Shown in pieces: positions 12,001 to 42,904 of a stretch of 64,000 bases of DNA. A model generated the notes under the pieces. It had not been told where the DNA came from and searched no databases. It worked only from the letters and a program-made list of their open reading frames with translations. Each line of letters begins with the position of its first letter. The stretch's first letter is position 1. The DNA lies in the NCBI GenBank assembly GCA_030549495.1, contig JAUIRK010000855.1:1091001-1155000 (forward strand), written 5' to 3'. The DNA is from Nectonema munidae. Taxonomy: Eukaryota > Nematomorpha > Nectonematoida > Nectonematidae. Both the position numbers and the translations under genes were made by a program.

Positions 12001-15000
12001 TTTCGCTAAAGATTCATTATTTCACATATTTGCTTCAAAATTATTTTAATTTATATTTTTCAAAGCACAACTTTTATAAAAAAAAAAGAAAGAATGCAAA
12101 ATACTATTATTAATTTAAATAGAAATAAGCTTGTTAACTTACATTAGTTTCATGTTCACTTTAATAAAGTTAAATGCAATATTTGGCCCTGATGCGAATA
12201 TTTTTCTCAAAGAAACGAAACATATGGATATTTAGAAGCTTTAAGAAACCTTTTTTAATTTTGCAACTACTTATTCATGATAAAGGAAATTTAAATCCCT
12301 TCTTTTAAACATTTTTAGAATTTGTCATTTTCATCCTCTTATTAGCTCAGTGATTCTTAGCCTGCGCTCCGCGAATCATTGAGGGATCCATGGATGCGTC
12401 TCAGGCGGTTCGTGAACAGTTTTTCTTTTTGGAAAAAAACTTAAAATGAGTTCTAAAGCTAACTTCTAAAGTTTGAATAAATAGCAAAAAATAGCTTTAA
12501 AAAATAAATTTTAATAAAATAGCTTCTTTTTTTTTAAAAATAAAAAAAATAAATAGCTTTAAATAAAAAATAAAAAAATAAGGTACAAATATTGAATGCA
12601 TGTGAATTTGTTTTTATGACTTTTTATGCGAAAATTTCGTTGTAGCTTAACCTAACCCATTAATCTATTTGTATATATATTTTGAGTCAAAAGCATTTGG
12701 TGAGTATATGGACGTGACGGTATGGCGCGTATGTAATAGTCCAAAAGTTAGAGATGAATGCAATAGCAAAACTCCATAGCTAATGATTTACGGTCAAATC
12801 TCAAAAGTCTTTTTTTGATTTCTCCATTCTTTATTTTATATCATTTCAACGCCATATTTGACGCTTGCTTTGTCTGCCATTTTGTTATGGCTCGATCAAA
12901 AGCATTGAAGAACAAATGCGAAGAGTCAAACATCTATGGATTACCATATAGTGTGAATAAAAGTATTGATGGATTGGCTGATCGCGAATTCACAACAGGC
13001 AAAGGTTTAGTCCATTGGTTCCCAAACTGTGGGCCATGGCCCCCTGGGGGGGGGGGCATAAAGTAAAATTTAAGGGGCCATAATCTGAAGCTATGCATAA
13101 ATAAAACCAGAGCAGTTTAGCGGGTAGATGAAGTTTGAAACTGAATCTCTCCCAGTTTTTTGGTCATCAATAGCAGCTTCATATCCAAATTTATGTGACT
13201 TAGCTTTTCGCCAACTTCTACCATTTTCCTCAACTTATTTCTAGCATATTTGATTTGGTATACAAACATATTTCATGTTAAATTAGAGATAATATATTTG
13301 GAGATAGTTTTTAGAACATTGGTTGCCAAATTGTGGGCCAGTTTTTAGAACATTGGTTCCCAAACTGTGGCCCATGGCCCCCTGTGAGGCATAAAACAAG
13401 ATTTAAAGGGCCATATCTGAGGCTATACCTAAATAAAACCAGGGGAGTTTAGCGGGTAGATAGACCATGATAATGGCCAAACTTAGCTGTTGACACTTCA
13501 AGAGGATTCAGGGGCCACGATGAAGTTTGAAACTGAATCTCTCCCAGCTTTTTGGTCATCAATGGCAGCTTCATATCAAAATTTATGTGACTTAGCTTTT
13601 CGCCAACTTCTACCATTTTCCTCAACTTATTCCTGAGAGGCTGCCTACTCTACATTAAAACGAAATATCGCAACAGACTTGACGTTAGGGCATGACCTAC
13701 GTTGTGCTTTAGTGAAACAAAACCAAGAAGTTACAATGTTATCAAATTTGTAAGATTCAAAGATTAAATCCCATAGCGTAGGATTAATAAACTTTTTCTA
13801 TTCGATGGATTTTGTATGTTTCCTTCTTCTTTTTTGCTTATTCTTGAAACACCTTTTAGCAAAATGCCCTTTTTAATTAATCCTATGATTATAATTGCTA
13901 GATACTAGTAGACAGTCACGGTATTCACCGGCTATGATTATTGTGGGCCATAGACAAGGATCATGTATGAAAAGTGGGTAATGATCAGAAAAAGTTTGGG
14001 AACCTAGTTGATTTAGTCTAAACTCTAAAGGGATGACTTTTTTTGCACGTAAAAATAGCATGATTTATAAGCGCCATTTTAATTGCTTTTAACATACAAG
14101 TAAAAAATTGCGCTTAAATTCGCGTTTTAGCTTGACCTGAGGTGCATTCCTCGATTAGCAAATTTTCCAAAATAAATTTATTGACAAATAACTTTTAGAA
14201 TTTAATTTAATTTCACCATAATTTGTAACTTTTATAATTTTTTTTGGAAATTTGCTTTTTCAAGTTTTTTTAAAGTAGCTAAAATTGTAGTCTATAAATG
14301 ATTTAACGAGCTTATTTTAAATTTATAAGTAGAGATAAATTTTTAAAAATGTTGTCGAACTATATTTTATCAAAATCATTTATACCCAAAATTTTTAATC
14401 TCTGTCTAAAAACGTGAACTTTTTACTAGTAAAAAAGCATAATATACATAGTAGATATTATAATAAAAGTAAGAGATAATAAAAATTGAAGCAGGATAAA
14501 CTTAGACATGGTTTTGTATCCGAATTTGTTCTACTGATTTAGGATGCGTTTAAGTTTCTAATGAGGAGGGGATTAGACGAAGACTAATCAATAGAGCAAC
14601 ACTTGTGATGCCAAAGTTCTTAAGATGACCAACCATCTGAATTAAGTATTGAGTTCTGACGCAGTGAAAAATTAAATGGCCCGAGTTTTTAGGTACAAAA
14701 GCCCTCTGTTTAGAAACTTTTTAGAGAGGGGTAAGACATAAGGAAATTGTGTTTGTAGTTTATTTCATTGCAGCTTTAGCTAGTTTATCTACAAGTTCAT
14801 TGCCAAAAAATGGCATATGCCCATATCACCATATGTTGAAGGAAATTACTTCGCTCAGAATATAAGGAAATGAATTTATTTACAAAAGGATCCCTGCTTG
14901 ATCTATTACGTAAAGTCTCAGTAAGAGAAAGTGAGTTGGTAAAAAGTATACAAGAGGCTATTACAAGATTCGCAAGAGGAAATGAAGAGAGCATTGGAAA

Positions 15001-18000
15001 AAATGGCAGCAAGCATTATTTGATACGTGAACAGTAGCATTCCACCTTGAAAAAAATCATAGCAGGATCGCATATCATACCATCAATTTGATTTCATTAA
15101 AAAGCAGTTTCAAAAGAGTTGTTGAATTTGAAAAATATGGCTTAGGTCAGTATGTCATGTCAAACGCACTAAAATATGGGTTTGATGAAAGGAGAAGCCA
15201 GGATTTAGAGAGATTGACACACTCCACAGTTTAGAGCTTTTCTTGGAATAAAAATAAAGAGACCTTAACTTTTCTTGTTATGTTTTATATTTAAAATGAG
15301 GACACCAAGATGAGAGCAAGAGATCTTGAGGACACCAAGATGATGAAACTTGGAAAGTTTGAAAAACATTTAGTGTGGCTTTAGTTTCAAAGTGTGTGTC
15401 CCAGCTAAGATTTGAAGAGTAGAGAAATCCGTAGTATTTACACACGCACACATTCCACAGATAAGAAAGATTATTGAAATATAAATCGGCTTAGAATGTT
15501 TTAGTCATCCTCCTAAAATTAATAAGTTTTACCTTTTTGAGTAGTAAGCTCAGATCAATTAAATTTTGAGTCGTGGAGGGTCCTTCGATAGCCACCATAT
15601 GGTCGTCAGAAAAACCTTGATTTACTTAAAAACCTCAATAATAATAATCGATCCATTAGGATGATAAAAAGAGGGTTAGAAATGGAGGCGCTTTGAGGAG
15701 TAGAATTGATCAAAAATTGCTTATACCCTTTCAAAAAAACCATTCTATTATGATACAGGCATGAGAAGCTGAACTCAACGCTCCCTTAAAACGGCAATAA
15801 GGAAAGCAGATTAGATTTCCCTTTCAAGCATCTATAAATATTCGATAATATAATCACTCAAACAATTGCGATTTCAAATGAAATTTGGTTGATGTAAGCA
15901 TATTGATTGATTTACCTCATTGCACTTATTTTCCTGGACTTAAAATCAAAAGATTGGTCGCCATTGATCAATCATCTCATTGCTCGGGTTAAGCGTTTTA
16001 GGGATCAAAGCTATTTCACGTTGCTAAAAGGCGATTGGATGGAAAGAAAAAGATGAGATAGCATTAAAACATATTTTTAACTAATTGGTAAAGAGAGTTT
16101 CAGCAATCTATAGTTTATTTTATCAGTACTTATGCACCATTCCATTCTTATATGTTTGAAACAAAAGTAAAGTTGCTCTGTAGTAATTTTTGTAAAGTTC
16201 TCGTTAGGTTGATGTATAAATGAGCAGTGTTGTTTTGTAGGCAAAAACCCCAGAGTATAAGATGTCGACTGAAGAAGACTCATGTGAAATACAGAAACTT
16301 TTTGGAGAGAAGAAAGATTTAGAGTTTGTTAAAGTTTCGATGTTCTTCCATATCGTGCATGCATCAACTAAATCAATAAGTTTTTCCGATTTAGTTTTTT
16401 GTAAAAGTTGATCTTTCTGCAAAAAATTTTTCTTATTTTTTGTTTTTTTCTGTTTTTTTTGCAAGCATGCCTTAGTTTCTTCTCAGTTGAAATAAAAGGG
16501 GGCACCAAGTAGAGGTTCTAAATTTCACTTGGAAGAGAACGTGAACTGAAGCTTTAGAAAGACAGTTATGGATAGTTTCGGAAAAGCTGTCAATATCCAC
16601 TCTGTTAGATATGTCTTTATTCAAGATATGAATATTTTGACTAAATTGGGTAGAAAGAATTTCTATAAATACGTATTTAAACAGTAAAAACATTTAAAGC
16701 AGTCATCAACCTGTTTAACTCCATCAACGCCAATTAAGCTGATACAATATTTTTCAACTTCCAAGTTAAGATTTCATGCTATCACTGCACAATGTGATGC
16801 CAATATGAGATGTCAAAAGTGAGATCTGATTTTCTTACGCTTATAAATGTAGGTAATTATTTGTCAAGATCAAGAATGTTTAAATTATACTCTACAATTT
16901 TGTTAAAACGAAAGTCACCCATTGAGTTCGTTTTTAAGTCTCAAAGATAGTGTCTAGCGTTCTTGTCTCATATAATTGATTTTACGATTATTGTCAGAAT
17001 ATATAAAAATGGAAAAAGTTATTTAACCATGAATTATCGCTCACCAATATACAAATATGGTGTTGACTATAAAAAGGTTACATTCACTCACTCTTTCTCT
17101 CTATGTGGTGGCCGGTAAATTCCACCATTGTAAGTTGCATTACGGAGAATATTGGAATATTACCGTGACTTATTTGTTGCAAAAACTAAGCTTGAATGAT
17201 AGGATATATATATACACACACAAAATTCCACCACAGAGATGGCATTCCTTGGGTCTAAAACGAAGATCTTAGTTTTTTGATAAATTATTGGTTTCTGAGT
17301 TTTTTATCTTGGCTTTTCTTCAACAAGTATTTCTTAGCGCTTGAAAATGTGGATTTAATGTGGTTTAGATTTAAAAAGATGTCCATCAAATATCTCAAAC
17401 TTGGTTAACTGATGATATCTGCCTAAACACGGAAATGTTTGTATTTGACTTGTAAAACGTCACTATTTGATTGAACCCTAAGTAAAGTAATTATTGCGAA
17501 TTCAGTTCATTTTATCGAAGGAAATTGAAAACCGGTCGTCACGTGTAACTGTAGTTATTTCAGAAATTGATTTAAAAATATCTGTGCATCCAATCATTTT
17601 CTTTTTCTTAGTTCAACGAATATCAGCCGGCGGATGAAATAAACGACAACTGGGAACGCAACATCACGAGAAATGTGCGCTTGGACACGATGCTGATTTG
17701 TGTCGCCATTTTAACCTTGATCTTGAACGGCTCATTCTCATACTCACACCTCTGGCTCCACCACATCAGCCCAGATCTGAATGCGAAAGCGATCATCGTC
17801 TCCCACATCCTACACTTTGTCGTTTTTATCAACATGATTCTGGAATTCTTTCTCTACCTGGGCCTCTACGAAACGTTTCAGAATGCGTGTCTCAGTTTTT
17901 GTTGCAATTGTTCCAAAGAGTCTTCTCACAAAATCAAAGGAGTCAAGAAGAAGAAGAAGAATGAAGAAACAGATGGCATTCCGTTAAATGTGCCTGTAGC

Positions 18001-18025
18001 CGAGCCAGAAGAAGACGAAAGCTAA
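5828..18025 (+). CDS. FMRFamide-receptor-like class A GPCR (four exons, N-terminus incomplete)
   Basis: A seven-helix, plasma-membrane, G-protein-coupled receptor. Coding exons 5828-6097, 7229-7559, 11738-11886 and 17612-18025 join in phase to 387 residues ending in TAA. Counting from the first exon residue: Cys-rich N-terminus (1-55), TM1 ~59-84, TM2 ~92-116, TM3 ~131-153, TM4 ~170-190, TM5 ~221-243, TM6 ~276-298, TM7 ~310-333, then a helix-8-like segment, a Cys cluster (343-350) suited to palmitoylation, and a Lys-rich/acidic tail. Recalled family features that match are TMLICV in TM6 and PRMW at the TM4 end, which resemble insect FMRFamide receptors. Oddities: DRY is ERC (153-155); NPxxY is replaced by NMILEFFLY; the usual TM3 cysteine is absent. 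An acceptor before exon 1 suggests an upstream exon; otherwise ATG 5846 is the start. The ligand is unknown. Confidence 0.8.
6098..7228 (+). other. GPCR intron 1
   Basis: AT-rich intron bounded by GT (6098) and AG (7227-7228). Nothing else recognised in it. Confidence 0.6.
7229..7559 (+). CDS. GPCR exon B: TM2 to TM4
   Basis: Exon of 331 nt (phase 0 in, phase 1 out) with acceptor CTTTAG and donor GTATTC. It codes TM2 (LGAHTISDILYLI), TM3 with SLW, the ERC triplet in place of DRY, the basic loop, and TM4 ending SSPRMW. Three adjacent helices with correct spacing make this the most diagnostic exon of the receptor. Confidence 0.8.
7914..7986 (-). repeat. tRNA-like sequence, probable SINE head or tRNA pseudogene
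   Basis: On the minus strand this carries a B-box-like GGTTCGAATCCC and, upstream, an A-box-like TGGGCTGAAAGG. The acceptor arms pair poorly and the anticodon region is not convincing, so it is unlikely to be a working tRNA gene. It lies inside GPCR intron 2, against the receptor's orientation. Confidence 0.5.
8041..8395. repeat. GGTAAG/CTTAC-rich repetitive block
   Basis: About 350 bases richer in G than the surroundings, with recurring AAGGTAAG words and complementary CTTAC words, short self-complementary pieces (GGAGGTCCC near GAGACCCCC; CTAAGGCGTCCT near GGACGTCCTTAG), and no open frame of note. It sits between the tRNA-like sequence and a LINE tail, so it is probably part of a mobile element, but the family is not recognised. 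Confidence 0.4.
8440..8975 (+). mobile_element. RTE-like LINE 3' fragment
   Basis: Decayed 3' end of a non-LTR retrotransposon on the plus strand, in GPCR intron 2. Broken frames keep hallmark C-terminal pieces of RTE/R4-type reverse transcriptase proteins: YSDKTWALKKTQ, NVTEMRMLRGMTRK, then WYGH-like and GRPK-like blocks. It ends in an AAGAAGAAGAAG tail. The reverse transcriptase core and endonuclease are missing, as usual for 5'-truncated copies. Confidence 0.65.
10966..11630 (+). pseudogene. Transposon-associated Cys-Cys zinc-binding ORF, decayed
   Basis: The frame from 10966 to 11265 codes about 100 residues with CYVCG near the start and a second pair KTCVENL about 50 residues later, separated by a conserved-looking LGDQEFSWAQHTVC stretch. 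This Cys-x2-Cys pair layout with a GDQ-x-W-x-H core is one I associate with a repeated, uncharacterised protein family in invertebrate genomes, thought to be of transposon origin. After the stop, 11350-11400 gives WMFIERDICGKTK, resembling a downstream part of the same family, so the copy looks broken. It lies in GPCR intron 2. Function is unknown. Confidence 0.45.
11738..11886 (+). CDS. GPCR exon C: second extracellular loop and TM5
   Basis: Exon of 149 nt between TTTTTAG and a GTATTT donor; a phase 1 junction completes Gly from the preceding AAAG. It codes a loop with one cysteine (NFCKTY), then TM5 with a central proline (ILIPYLLYLIL) and the start of the third cytoplasmic loop, QKKRQ. Confidence 0.75.
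11887..12348 (+). other. GPCR intron 3, left part
   Basis: AT-rich intronic DNA. No gene or repeat boundary recognised. Confidence 0.5.
12349..12420. mobile_element. hAT-type element end
   Basis: Starts CAGTGATTCTTAGCCTGCG and continues with CTCCGCGAATC and GATCCATGG. This matches the 'CAGTGGTTCTTAACCTG' style of hAT termini. The partner end and a target duplication were not found, so only one terminus is claimed. Confidence 0.5.
13013..14010. mobile_element. Non-autonomous hAT-type element with repeated left end
   Basis: Left terminus CATTGGTTCCCAAACTGTGG, right terminus (reverse complement) CAACTAGGTTCCCAAAC. Flanks are GTTTAGTC (13005-13012) and ATTTAGTC (14011-14018), a 7 of 8 match to an 8-bp hAT target duplication. 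The left-end sequence recurs at about 13319 and 13345, and roughly 200 bp that follow it (a GGGCCATA block, then an AAACTGAATCTCTCCCAG block) are also duplicated, so the body is a partial internal duplication. Reverse-strand pieces read like a hAT transposase fragment, but no intact frame remains. It lies in GPCR intron 3. Confidence 0.65.
14400..16720 (-). mobile_element. Minus-strand LINE with RNase H, decayed
   Basis: On the minus strand, broken frames show parts of a non-LTR retrotransposon in the correct order. First comes an upstream region at 16700-16200 with NRVDIDSFSETIHNCLSKAS, then a STPQSASISNPLF block near 15700 in the place of the PQG-S-ISP-LF reverse-transcriptase motif. A DDHMVAIEG-like block near 15600 stands for the catalytic FADD box. 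An RNase H C-terminal piece ends GNELVDKLAKAA near 14780. RNase H after the reverse transcriptase suggests the I/R1/Jockey-related clades. Many stops and frame changes make it an old copy. It lies in GPCR intron 3, opposite to the receptor. Confidence 0.65.
17612..18025 (+). CDS. GPCR exon D: TM6, TM7 and cytoplasmic tail
   Basis: Terminal exon of 138 codons including TAA, after acceptor TTCTTAG, phase 0. It codes the rest of the third loop (NITRNVRL), TM6 (TMLICVAILTLILNG), TM7 (HFVVFINMILEFFLY), a helix-8-like segment (LYETFQN), four cysteines in CLSFCCNC, and a tail with a run of lysines followed by acidic residues. The tail shape and Cys cluster are typical of class A receptors. Confidence 0.8.
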   Translation, partial: FNEYQPADEINDNWERNITRNVRLDTMLICVAILTLILNGSFSYSHLWLHHISPDLNAKAIIVSHILHFVVFINMILEFFLYLGLYETFQNACLSFCCNCSKESSHKIKGVKKKKKNEETDGIPLNVPVAEPEEDES

Positions 18026-18246
18026 TGGAGAGCGTGCACCAGAATGCAAACACTCAAGCCATACACATCGTATTGAATATTTCCATTTTTATCCAACTAT
18101 ATCTTTGTGTGTGTAGGTGTGTAATCCATTATAACAGCATCAGCTTTATCTCCATGTCTTGTATTTTGTTTAGAAAAAGTATTTTTTATAAAAAAAAGTA
18201 TGTACGATTATTATATACCCTTATCTATTGCTTGTTATAAAGAAGG

Positions 18247-18280
18247 AATAAATTTTTATATTTTTATTTTTGTCAATAAA
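18247..18280 (+). promoter_or_regulatory. Poly(A) signals of the GPCR gene
   Basis: AATAAA occurs at 18247-18252 and again at 18275-18280, about 220-255 bases after the stop codon. Either could direct cleavage; the short 3' UTR this implies fits the gene's end. Confidence 0.6.
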
Positions 18281-18600
18281 ATGTTCTTTTATTGGAAGTA
18301 CCTTTATTTAATGGATTCTGATTTCATGAGAGAAAGGCATCCTTTCAACTCAATTTACACACTTTTTTAAAGCGAGCTCAGAGATACTTTATTAATTCTT
18401 CATTTAAACACTTTTTTAATCTATCCTTATAAAAAATTTTGGTATGTTTTAAAAATATTTTCCATTTGGTTTATAGTTTTTTTGAATTCTGATTATTATC
18501 TTTAAGCTAATTTTTGACTTGTTCAATAACTATCTAAAATTTAACTGATTTATATAAATAAATGAGGCTATGAAAATGAGGTACTGGAGGATTTACTCGC

Positions 18601-19065
18601 GCGCAATCTGGTCTGCGACAATTTGGTACTAGGATAGTTTGGTATAAGTAGGCTTTTTAATTTTTCAAGAAGTTATAATGAGACAAAAAACAATTTATTA
18701 AAAGAGGTTTAAAAGATATAACAAAAAAATCTTATAACTTTATAGTATGAGCCATTGCTTTTAAAAATACATCATTTATGCTGAATCGCAATTCTTTACC
18801 AAATGCCCTTTCTCTTTTGAAAACTAGTTTCTTTGCTAGTCCATCTTCATTTTTGGGCTTCAATCTCTGTCCAAATGTTTGGATGAAGATTAGAGATGTT
18901 TTTAATCAATGTGTTCTTCTGAACTTAACTCTAAAAGATCATTCTTTCAAATGAGAAGCTTAGTAATTGAATAATCATTTACTTAACAAATTTAAACACG
19001 TTTTATTTTTCCGCAAACCAAATTGTCCTAGTACCGCATTATCCTATTGGCAAATTGTTTGAGAC
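18601..19065. mobile_element. MITE-like element with inverted ends
   Basis: The left arm near 18616 (GACAATTTGGTACTAGGATA) is matched in reverse by the right arm near 19018-19058, which reads AAATTGTCCTAGTACCGCAT and CCTATTGGCAAATTGT. The interior has no coding potential. The pairing shows an inverted-repeat element of about 450 bp, but no target duplication was seen and the superfamily is not assigned. Confidence 0.5.
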
Positions 19066-19227
19066 CTAAAGGTCCGGTTTCAAATAAAAACCTCCACATT
19101 TCGCGTGTTTATAAAAGTATCCTTCTTGCGAGTTTTTCTTATACCTGCTCAAAAAATCGGTAAACTGTGGAAGATTTCCTGATCATGTTTGGATCAAATG
19201 CTTATATTTGAGTCTCAAATACAAATA

Positions 19228-19558
19228 TAGTAGAATCCCGGTATACGACCACCTCGCCTTTTTTTGTTTGGTTAGACTTTGCAAAAACTGAAACACTATC
19301 AGAATATATTCTATAGTCAACATAAGAAAAAAAACAGACCAAGATTAACTCTTTTTTTTCACAAAAAATAATTTTTCATGTAATTTGACTCGATATTCAC
19401 AAATGTCTGTTAATAAATATTATGTCTTAAACTTATAATTAAACTTTTTTTTAAGTTTTAACTTTGAAGAAAAAATTCCACTATTCAGACCATCTCGCTG
19501 TTAAGAGCGTAAAACCAAAGTCCTAAGGGTTAGGTTTCCTAATGCCAGAATTCTACTG
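19228..19558. mobile_element. pogo-like MITE
   Basis: Left end GTAGAATCCCGGTATACGAC; the right end in reverse reads AGTAGAATTCTGGCATTAGG. Such ends resemble the CAGTAGAATCCCGG style of pogo/Tigger termini. A TA stands at the left edge; the right TA appears mutated to TG. About 330 bp with no coding frame. Confidence 0.5.
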
Positions 19559-20447
19559 AACTCTGGCTACGAAGTTTTGAAATACAAATACGTCTACCAT
19601 CAAATTCAAAAATACAAGTACATAAGGATGCTTATACAGATATTCTTTTCCGTTTAACAGTAACAAAATCGATTTTTCTATGTACAATATAATTTTTTGA
19701 CGAATTTCAAATCAATAATTTCAATATTTTTTTACAATAATCTGAGAAGGATTTCATACTACTTAATTTAAACCTAAAAAAAAGGCTGATCAAAGATTCA
19801 CCCCACAAAAGTTACTAAGCTCAGCTTCAGTGATAAACGGAAATTTTGGGGAGGGAAAATTTTTTTATATTAATTTTATGAAAATTTTTTTTATTGATTT
19901 TGACTGCCCAAAATTCCAATCGATGTATTTATTTTTTTGAATACACGATTCTTAAATTGTCTTGATGGATGAAATGATTGTGGGGAACGAGATTGATTAG
20001 TGCATCACCAATATAAACACAGAGGATCTAATATCAGTATTGGGAGACCAGGTGTTCGGGTTTTCGCCTTCCTAAAATATTCAGAGCTTATAACTCCAAT
20101 TTATTTTCAAAAGTAAAGTGCTGAAGGCTGATTTGTTTTAAACAAAATGGGGAAAGTTTCAAACAAATCTGTTTAAATAAAACGAATTTCCGACTCCACG
20201 AGTCTTTATCAAGCTGAAGTACTGAATGCAGAAGATGTAAATGCTTTGAATTTACATTTACATCAAAAGTTCATCATTTTACAAATCAATATGAATTATA
20301 AGCATAAGATATTTTACTATAACTTTTGTCTTTTAACTTTTTTTTAAGTCAGTAAAGAAAGATCGCAATAATTTTGTAATTATCGTGCTAGTGAATCTTG
20401 CAATAAGTTCTTGAATTGAAATTCAAAATTTTATTTGGAATAAATTA

Positions 20448-21149
20448 CAGTGAAACTTCGATATTTCGAACATGTGATATCTCGAAGTTCTTTTATGGTA
20501 CGAACTTTTTTCCCTATACATTACATGTAAATAAGTTTGGATATCTCGAACTCTGATATCTTGAATAACCCGGATATCTCCAAGTATTTAATTGTTACAA
20601 GCATCAAATTTACAATGTTTATCTTGAATCTTGACTGCAGAATTGACAAACGATCGGGAGATTGTAGAAGGTATTCTGTCGAAAAAGTGTGAAAAAGAAG
20701 AAACTGACAATGAAGATGAATATTTAGAAGAAGGGATTAGCGAACCTATGGAAAAAAAGCCCACACTTTTACAGGTCAACAACGCCATGGAGATTATTAA
20801 AAACTGGATTGAAATGACAGAAATCACCGAAGATCTCATTCCAAGCTATAACAAAATTTTGCAGAGAATAGAAAAAAAACTTCTCAAAAAAAGATGAAAC
20901 AAAGTTACTTAACGAACTTTTTCAAAAACGCTGAAAAACGATCAATATAAATTTTTTAACTTCTATTTGTTATTTCGAAGAAATAAAAACAAAAGTTACT
21001 TGTTGATATATCACATTTTTATTGTTATTTAAGAAGATATCAGATACTTATTTTACAAAAAATGGACTTGATAATAGTTTTTCTTGATATTATGGATATC
21101 TCGAAGTTTTTGTTTGGTCCCTTCAAATTCGAGATAATGAGGTTTTAAC
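20448..21149 (+). mobile_element. Tigger/pogo deletion derivative keeping a transposase C-terminus
   Basis: The left end CAGTGAAACTTCGATATTTC follows a TA; the right end reads in reverse TGCGTTAAAACCTCATTATC, a decayed partner. Repeats of GATATCTCGAA lie just inside both ends. Between them a frame at 20631-20897 codes ~88 residues with an acidic run (EEETDNEDEYLEE-like) and then LLQVNNAMEIIKNWIEM, the usual layout of the C-terminal tail of Tigger transposases. DNA-binding and catalytic domains are missing, so this is an internally deleted, non-autonomous copy. Confidence 0.65.
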
Positions 21150-21535
21150 GCAGAAAACCAAGTGCCGGGATAAAAAGTGAAAATTTTATTGGAAAAAAAG
21201 TATACATTAATTTTTCTAGGATAACTTCTGTCAAATTCATCAGCCATTTCAACTGTCTAATTTCTAATACAAACACATGCACCACACATATGACATAAAT
21301 ACAGACAAGGACATAAGTCAATTTAATTTTGTCTGTTAAATTCAGACATAAAAATGGTGTAGAGTGAATATGTCTAAGCTGGAAAATACAATCATTCACA
21401 GTGAAGATACTGAACAAGAGTCCCCCTAAATCTAGAATGTTTTGATCAATATTAGAACCCTTTCCTCAATTCCTTGAGTCCCAATATCCAAAGTTTTGGG
21501 TGATGAAAGTTAAATCTGTAAGTTTAGATGAAGAT

Positions 21536-21541
21536 TTTATT
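21536..21541 (-). promoter_or_regulatory. Poly(A) signal of PSMC2
   Basis: AATAAA on the minus strand about 70 bases after the PSMC2 stop codon, the expected place for the 3' end of the transcript. Confidence 0.55.
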
Positions 21542-21608
21542 GAAAAGACACGAAAATGGGAAGTGATGTGGGAAATCAGGACGAAATCTCTTCCACACGA
21601 AAAAAGAA

Positions 21609-40887
<19,279 letters not shown>

Positions 40888-42904
40888 CTAAAAGAGAAAA
40901 AGAGAAGTTGAGTAGAAATTGCTCACAAGATACAAATTTTTACTTTCGGCTTTATTTTCATTTTTGGGTGGCAGTGCCATTTAATCAAAAGAAAAATAAG
41001 GAGTGAGAATTTGGAGACGACTTCTAAACAAGTAAATACAAATTATTTAGAGTGAAAATAGTTTTCTTAGTCAATAATTAAAAGCACGCAAAAGCTTATA
41101 TTCCATTTGAAAGCGGCAAACTATGCAGTATCGGTGGAGTATAAGACAGGGGGCGCACATCCTCAAAATTATTGAGGGCGAATTTTTTTTGCAATTTTCA
41201 AAATTACTGGTCTGGAAATAACAAATGGGAGACCAAATATTCAAGCAATCCTTTAAAATAGAGTGTATTCAGCGCATACCTAAATTTATAAGACTACTTT
41301 AAATTTTTTTACAAAATTGATGAAATTTAAATACTATACTTCCAGCGAAAATATAAATATTTTAATTAAATTTGCATATCGATACACACTAGTTTAGAAA
41401 ATCCAAAGTTGTTAAGGAGGAGGGGGCGAATAGGCTTTTCATTTGAAAGTGAAGTAGTCTAGGTTAGAAAAAATTCCGGTTTTTTTTATTGAATAAAATA
41501 TTTAATTTAAAATATTCAAGCAGAGACTTTAAAATTTATTCTATATAAAGTTTATGTAAACTTTGTAATTTTATGAGTTGCATAATTTTTCACAAATTTA
41601 AATACTTCTCATGATCTTTAGATTAAAATTCGTATATATATAATATATTGGAAGGAATGCATTGTATAATTAAGTAGTTTGTCCACAATACAGAACCCAG
41701 ACGAGCACATCTGAAGGGGATGGCAGTCGGTAGTGAAGAATAAAATCGATATAGTTTTTTTTCGATCTAAGGTCTTAAGACGTGAAATTTTAATTGCTTA
41801 ATAAATTTAACTTCAAAAACATTGTGAGTTTCCAAAAAAATAATGTTAAATATAAATTATATATTTGTAAAAGAACTCTAAAAAAATTTTTTTGAATAAA
41901 ATAGAAAAAAGACAATTTAGAACTTAAAAAAAGGAAAATTAAAATTAGAAAGGTATGTCTAGAATTTCTTATGCTCAATTTTAACAATGAGATGAGATGT
42001 TGGCAAGGCGTAATTTTGACGACTTAATTCATGCATTATTTTATAATAAAAAAATTTCTGAGGCCTTATTGAATAAAAAAAATAGGTTATCAATTATCAA
42101 AGATCGTTATATTTATTCAAGAAATTATATTTTTAAAAAATATATTAAAAACTGTATGTTCGAATTAAATATAAATTACTATTTTATAAGAAGGACATTT
42201 TAAGCTTAGAACACAAGAATATCACAAGTAAAAATATAAAAATATCAAAATTTTAATTGGTAGATTAGATAGTCAGGTAGGTGTAGAAAAGCAAACTGAT
42301 TCAATATGCTCGCAGATCCAGCATCAAGAAACTCTTTGTTTTAATTTTCAGTGACAAACTCTAAGTGTGTTCGGGACTTCTGTAAAAACGGCCTTGGATT
42401 CGAGGGTGTGAAAGTGTTATTGCCTTTTGCTACAACCTATTTCTGTGAATCATGATTTGCAGCTCTGACTGCTATAAAAACTAAAAGCTAATGTTGAAAT
42501 TAAAGCCTAAGCTTCCAATTAAAATTAATATACCATTTCACACATTTAGCTAGTTATAAGAATTTGACAGAATATTATTCCAAAAGTAGTTGTTTTAATT
42601 AATGCCAAACCTTAAAATTCATAATGTTGTGAATATTATAAAATTTAATGATGTTATTTTTGTCTTTCACAACCTTAAAAACCCCTCTTATAGGTATATT
42701 CATTACAATTGTCATCCCTTAATTTTACAACCAGCTAATAATATATAGTTTTAATAAAATATATGCAACTAAATTAGTGCGGTCGTGTCATATTTTGAGA
42801 AATATAATTAGGATCCCCGAAAAAAAGGTTGGGAACCACTGAATTCTAAAGTTATATCATAATAAATATATTTTAATCGATATTTGAATAAAGATCTTCT
42901 TTAA
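40888..42904. other. AT-rich region with hAT-type termini
   Basis: Holds a hAT-like end at 41149 (CAGGGGGCGCACATCCT, the same family as the ends at 53937 and 58455) and another at 42820-42841 (AAAGGTTGGGAACCACTG). Their partners were not located. A small frame at 41997-42203 has no recognisable domain. Confidence 0.45.
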
